DNA of 6,843 nucleotides from CAZLBV01 sp964557845 (GTDB lineage: Bacteria; Acidobacteriota; Aminicenantia; Aminicenantales; Aminicenantaceae): assembly GCA_964557845.1 (NCBI GenBank), contig CAZLBV010000255.1:1-6843 (forward strand), in the 5' to 3' direction. The translations under genes were made by a program, and so were the position numbers. The notes beneath the pieces were generated by a model, which made no database searches, was not told where the DNA came from, and saw only the letters and a program-made list of their open reading frames with translations. Shown in pieces: positions 4,340-6,843 of this stretch. Position 1 is the stretch's first letter. Each line of letters starts with the position of its first letter.

Positions 4340-6843
4340 TCCTTTTCTTCTAAGAGAGGAATGTCAGGGGTTTTGTTTGCGGCAGATAAAGCTGCTTTTT
4401 CCTTATCAAGCTTCACAGCATAAACATTGGTTACATTAGGTTCTGCCATGGTGGTACCATAGATGTAATCCGCGACTTCCATGGTTTTGAAGTTGTGGGT
4501 GATAATTATAAACTGTATGTTGGCCTTGATCTTATGCATGAGATTTAGGAACCTGCCTAAGTTAGCCTCATCCAGGGCAGCATCGACTTCATCCAAGATA
4601 CAAAACGGAGTGGGTTTGTAGCGGAAAAGAGCAAAAAAGAAGGAGAGGCTGGTGAGGGTTTTTTCCCCTCCTGAAAGAAGGGTCAAGCTCTGTACTCTTT
4701 TTCCCGGAGGCTGGGCTATGATCTCGATCCCGCTTTCTAAGGGTTGGTCGGGCTCGCTCAGTTTGATCTCGGCATGCCCTCCTTCAAATAGGATAGAAAA
4801 CACATCCGTGAAATTTTTATTCACTTCTTCCAGGGCATTGAGGAATTGAGTTTTGCTTTCCTGGTCGATCTTTCTGATGGCTTCCTTGGTAGAATCAATG
4901 GATTGCCTGAGATCTTCATACTGCTGGGTGAGAAAATCAAACCGTTTTTTCTGGATTTCATACTCTTCTTCAGCCATTAAATTGACTGCTTTGAATTTTT
5001 GCAGCTTGTCTTTCGCAGCTTCTAAAGAGATTTCAATATCATCATCAGGGATCGAGTTTAAGTCGATCTCTGATTTTATTTCTTGGATGGTCTTTTTTAA
5101 TTCCTGCCAGCATGATTCTTCCAGATTGACCAAATCTCTTTCTTTTTGAGCTTTCTTTACCTCCCACTCTACTCTCTCTTCTTTCTTTTCATTAAGTTCT
5201 GTCCGTTTTTGTTCCAGCTTGTCTTCCAATTTTTTTTGAAGTTCGAGGATCTTTTTGTAATTAATTTCGCTTTCCATGAGATCCTTATCTTTTGCTTTGG
5301 TCTCATTTTCAAGGGTTTTTTCTTTTTTCTTCATCTCGGTGATCGAATCTGAAAGAGATAGAAGTTGGTTTTCAGCAGTATTGATTTCTTGATCGAGGGA
5401 TTTTAATTTCTCAATGATCCCTGAATGGCGTTCTTCAAGAGTATGAATACGATCTCTGGTATTGGCGATCTTTTCACGGTCAAGATTGATGGAGGATCTC
5501 AATTCAAAAAACTTTTTGCTCTCCAGTTCATTGGTCCCTTCTAACAGTGATAGGTCTTTTTCCAGTTGGGTCAGGTGGTTTTTTTTCTCTGTTTCAGAAT
5601 TGGACAGAAGATCGATCTGATCATGGATCGCATCTAATTTACTCTTAAGGTCTTGTTTGTCCTTATCCAGGGCCGCTACTTCCTTTTCGGCAAGATCGAC
5701 CGCAAGTGATACTTTTTTCTCCTCGATCCGGATATACTCGAGCTCTTTGGTCTTTGCCTCGATTGTCTTCTCCTTATCCGCGATGATTTCTGCTTGGGCA
5801 GCGGCTTTTGTCTTTAATCCTTCAATTTTTTCCAATAATTCTTGCTTATCTTTTTCCAGAGGGATCATCTGCTGTTCGATTGATAATATCCTTGCCTTTA
5901 ATTCCTTGATCTCTTGATTGAGAGAGAATAAGCCTTCTCTTTTCTGTCCTATTTTGACCATTCCCGAGGATAAAACCAGGTCTCCATTCAAGCTGACAAA
6001 ATGACAGTCCGGATTTTCTGTCCACAGCTCGATAGCGGATCTTATGTCTTCTACGATAGCAGCTTCCTGCAGGCGCTGGGTTCGGTTTTTTAATCTGTCT
6101 TCTGATTTTATCCGAGCTTTTAAAAAACCAACGATCCGGGGATCATCTGGGAATTTCTTGTCAGCTGTTTTTGCTCCCGGTGATGGAACCAATAAGAAGT
6201 TCCCTTGGATATTTTTTTCATCCAATATCTGGAGAAGCAGAGAAGGTTCGATCAATACCGCCTTGGATTCTTCTTTCCAGAAGATATCCACCAATGGTGC
6301 AGAGGAGGCATCGGCATCGATCAGATCCGCTAAAATTCCCATGGCTCCAGGGGGGATCTTATCGGTTATGGTTTGCCGTTCCTTTTCCTCTAATTTTTCC
6401 AGGGCATGGAGATGATGGAGATTTTGTTCCTTTTCGTTTTTTAATTTTTCAAGTTGTTCTTGGATTCGGATCTGCGATTCAGAAAGCTTTTTGATCTTAT
6501 TACCAAGTTCTATTTGTTCTTGGTTTTTTACATCCAGATCTTTTTTTTCTGAGTCTATCCCGGCTGAAATCTGAGCTTTTTTTTGTTTGATCGCCTTCAT
6601 GCGGGTTCGTTCTTCTTCGGCCTGTTTTCTAATTTTTTCTTCCTGACGGATCAAAAGCTCCAGCTCTTTTTCAGCTTTTGCTCCTTCGTTCCGTATTTCC
6701 GTATGTTTGGCGAGGTTTTCCAGGATCTGATTGCGTAAGGACTCTGTGTTATTTTTAATGCATTCCAGTTCTTCCCTAATTTTCCGGCTTTTGCTTTCAG
6801 CTTGTTGAAGTTCACTTTCTTTAGTGTTTAAGATATTTTCAAG
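4336..6843 (-). CDS. smc: Chromosome partition protein Smc, N-terminus beyond window edge
   Basis: Smc is the DNA-loop-extruding ATPase of the bacterial condensin and works with ScpA and ScpB. The frame stays open to the right edge, giving 835 residues of a usual 1150-1200; the missing part holds Walker A and the Q-loop. In order: the end of the first coiled-coil arm (6355-6843), the hinge (about 5920-6354, opening GAMGILADLID and closing near SLNGDLVLSSG), a long charged return coiled coil, the VNLMAEEEYE segment and the C-terminal ATPase half. That half has the ABC signature LSGGEK (Ser codon at 4674-4672), Walker B and D-loop CILDEVDAALDE (Asp codon at 4593-4591) and the switch histidine in ITHN (4497-4495). 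The closing glycines of the hinge differ from the common GG...GG pattern (SSG...G here). A TTG at 6654 is internal, not the start. The C-terminus ends with a short extra tail (about 20 residues) and overlaps the radical SAM stop by 4 bp. Confidence 0.96.
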   Translation of the reverse strand, partial: LENILNTKESELQQAESKSRKIREELECIKNNTESLRNQILENLAKHTEIRNEGAKAEKELELLIRQEEKIRKQAEEERTRMKAIKQKKAQISAGIDSEKKDLDVKNQEQIELGNKIKKLSESQIRIQEQLEKLKNEKEQNLHHLHALEKLEEKERQTITDKIPPGAMGILADLIDADASSAPLVDIFWKEESKAVLIEPSLLLQILDEKNIQGNFLLVPSPGAKTADKKFPDDPRIVGFLKARIKSEDRLKNRTQRLQEAAIVEDIRSAIELWTENPDCHFVSLNGDLVLSSGMVKIGQKREGLFSLNQEIKELKARILSIEQQMIPLEKDKQELLEKIEGLKTKAAAQAEIIADKEKTIEAKTKELEYIRIEEKKVSLAVDLAEKEVAALDKDKQDLKSKLDAIHDQIDLLSNSETEKKNHLTQLEKDLSLLEGTNELESKKFFELRSSINLDREKIANTRDRIHTLEERHSGIIEKLKSLDQEINTAENQLLSLSDSITEMKKKEKTLENETKAKDKDLMESEINYKKILELQKKLEDKLEQKRTELNEKKEERVEWEVKKAQKERDLVNLEESCWQELKKTIQEIKSEIDLNSIPDDDIEISLEAAKDKLQKFKAVNLMAEEEYEIQKKRFDFLTQQYEDLRQSIDSTKEAIRKIDQESKTQFLNALEEVNKNFTDVFSILFEGGHAEIKLSEPDQPLESGIEIIAQPPGKRVQSLTLLSGGEKTLTSLSFFFALFRYKPTPFCILDEVDAALDEANLGRFLNLMHKIKANIQFIIITHNFKTMEVADYIYGTTMAEPNVTNVYAVKLDKEKAALSAANKTPDIPLLEEKD

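Noticed and set aside
4652..6494. Plus-strand ORFs antisense to smc (several between 4652 and 6494)
   Set aside because: They are low-complexity Ser/Phe/Leu-rich readings caused by the Glu/Lys-rich coiled coil on the other strand.
6652..6654. TTG at 6654 as the start of smc
   Set aside because: The frame continues upstream without a stop to the window edge and encodes typical charged coiled coil. Smc also needs an N-terminal Walker A half not present after this TTG.

Overview
The window is bacterial chromosomal DNA with moderate GC content, roughly 44% by eye. The evidence is a bacterial-type Smc, Shine-Dalgarno-led genes and SSS-family sodium symporters. The phylum cannot be fixed from sequence alone. 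A cobalamin-binding-type radical SAM enzyme and many AT-rich codons would suit an anaerobe or a candidate-phylum lineage, but that is only an impression.

Layout. Positions 1-737 (minus) hold the first 245 residues of an SSS-family sodium:solute symporter that runs off the left edge. Positions 791-2287 (minus) hold a complete paralogue of 498 residues. The two are head-to-tail, 53 bp apart, and probably form one operon transcribed leftward. Positions 2288-2809 are a 522-bp non-coding divergent region. Its right half holds a 253-bp element (2507-2759) with imperfect terminal inverted repeats, flanked on both sides by TTAA. It looks like a non-autonomous (MITE-like) transposon or a decayed IS. 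A second copy of its right end lies 38 bp downstream, immediately before the next gene. Positions 2810-4339 (plus) encode a 509-residue B12-binding-domain/radical SAM protein of unknown substrate. Positions 4336-6843 (minus) encode the C-terminal 835 residues of Smc: the end of the first coiled-coil arm, the hinge, the return coiled coil and the C-terminal ATPase half-head. Its N-terminal Walker A half lies beyond the right edge.

How the parts relate. The symporters should import a sodium-coupled small solute; the sequence does not say which. The radical SAM gene is isolated: divergent from the symporters, convergent with smc (stop codons overlap by 4 bp), and preceded by mobile-element debris rather than a normal ribosome-binding site. 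I see no sign of a multi-gene novel system. The most unusual part is the element at 2507-2759 with its duplicated right end. No tRNA, rRNA or CRISPR array was seen.
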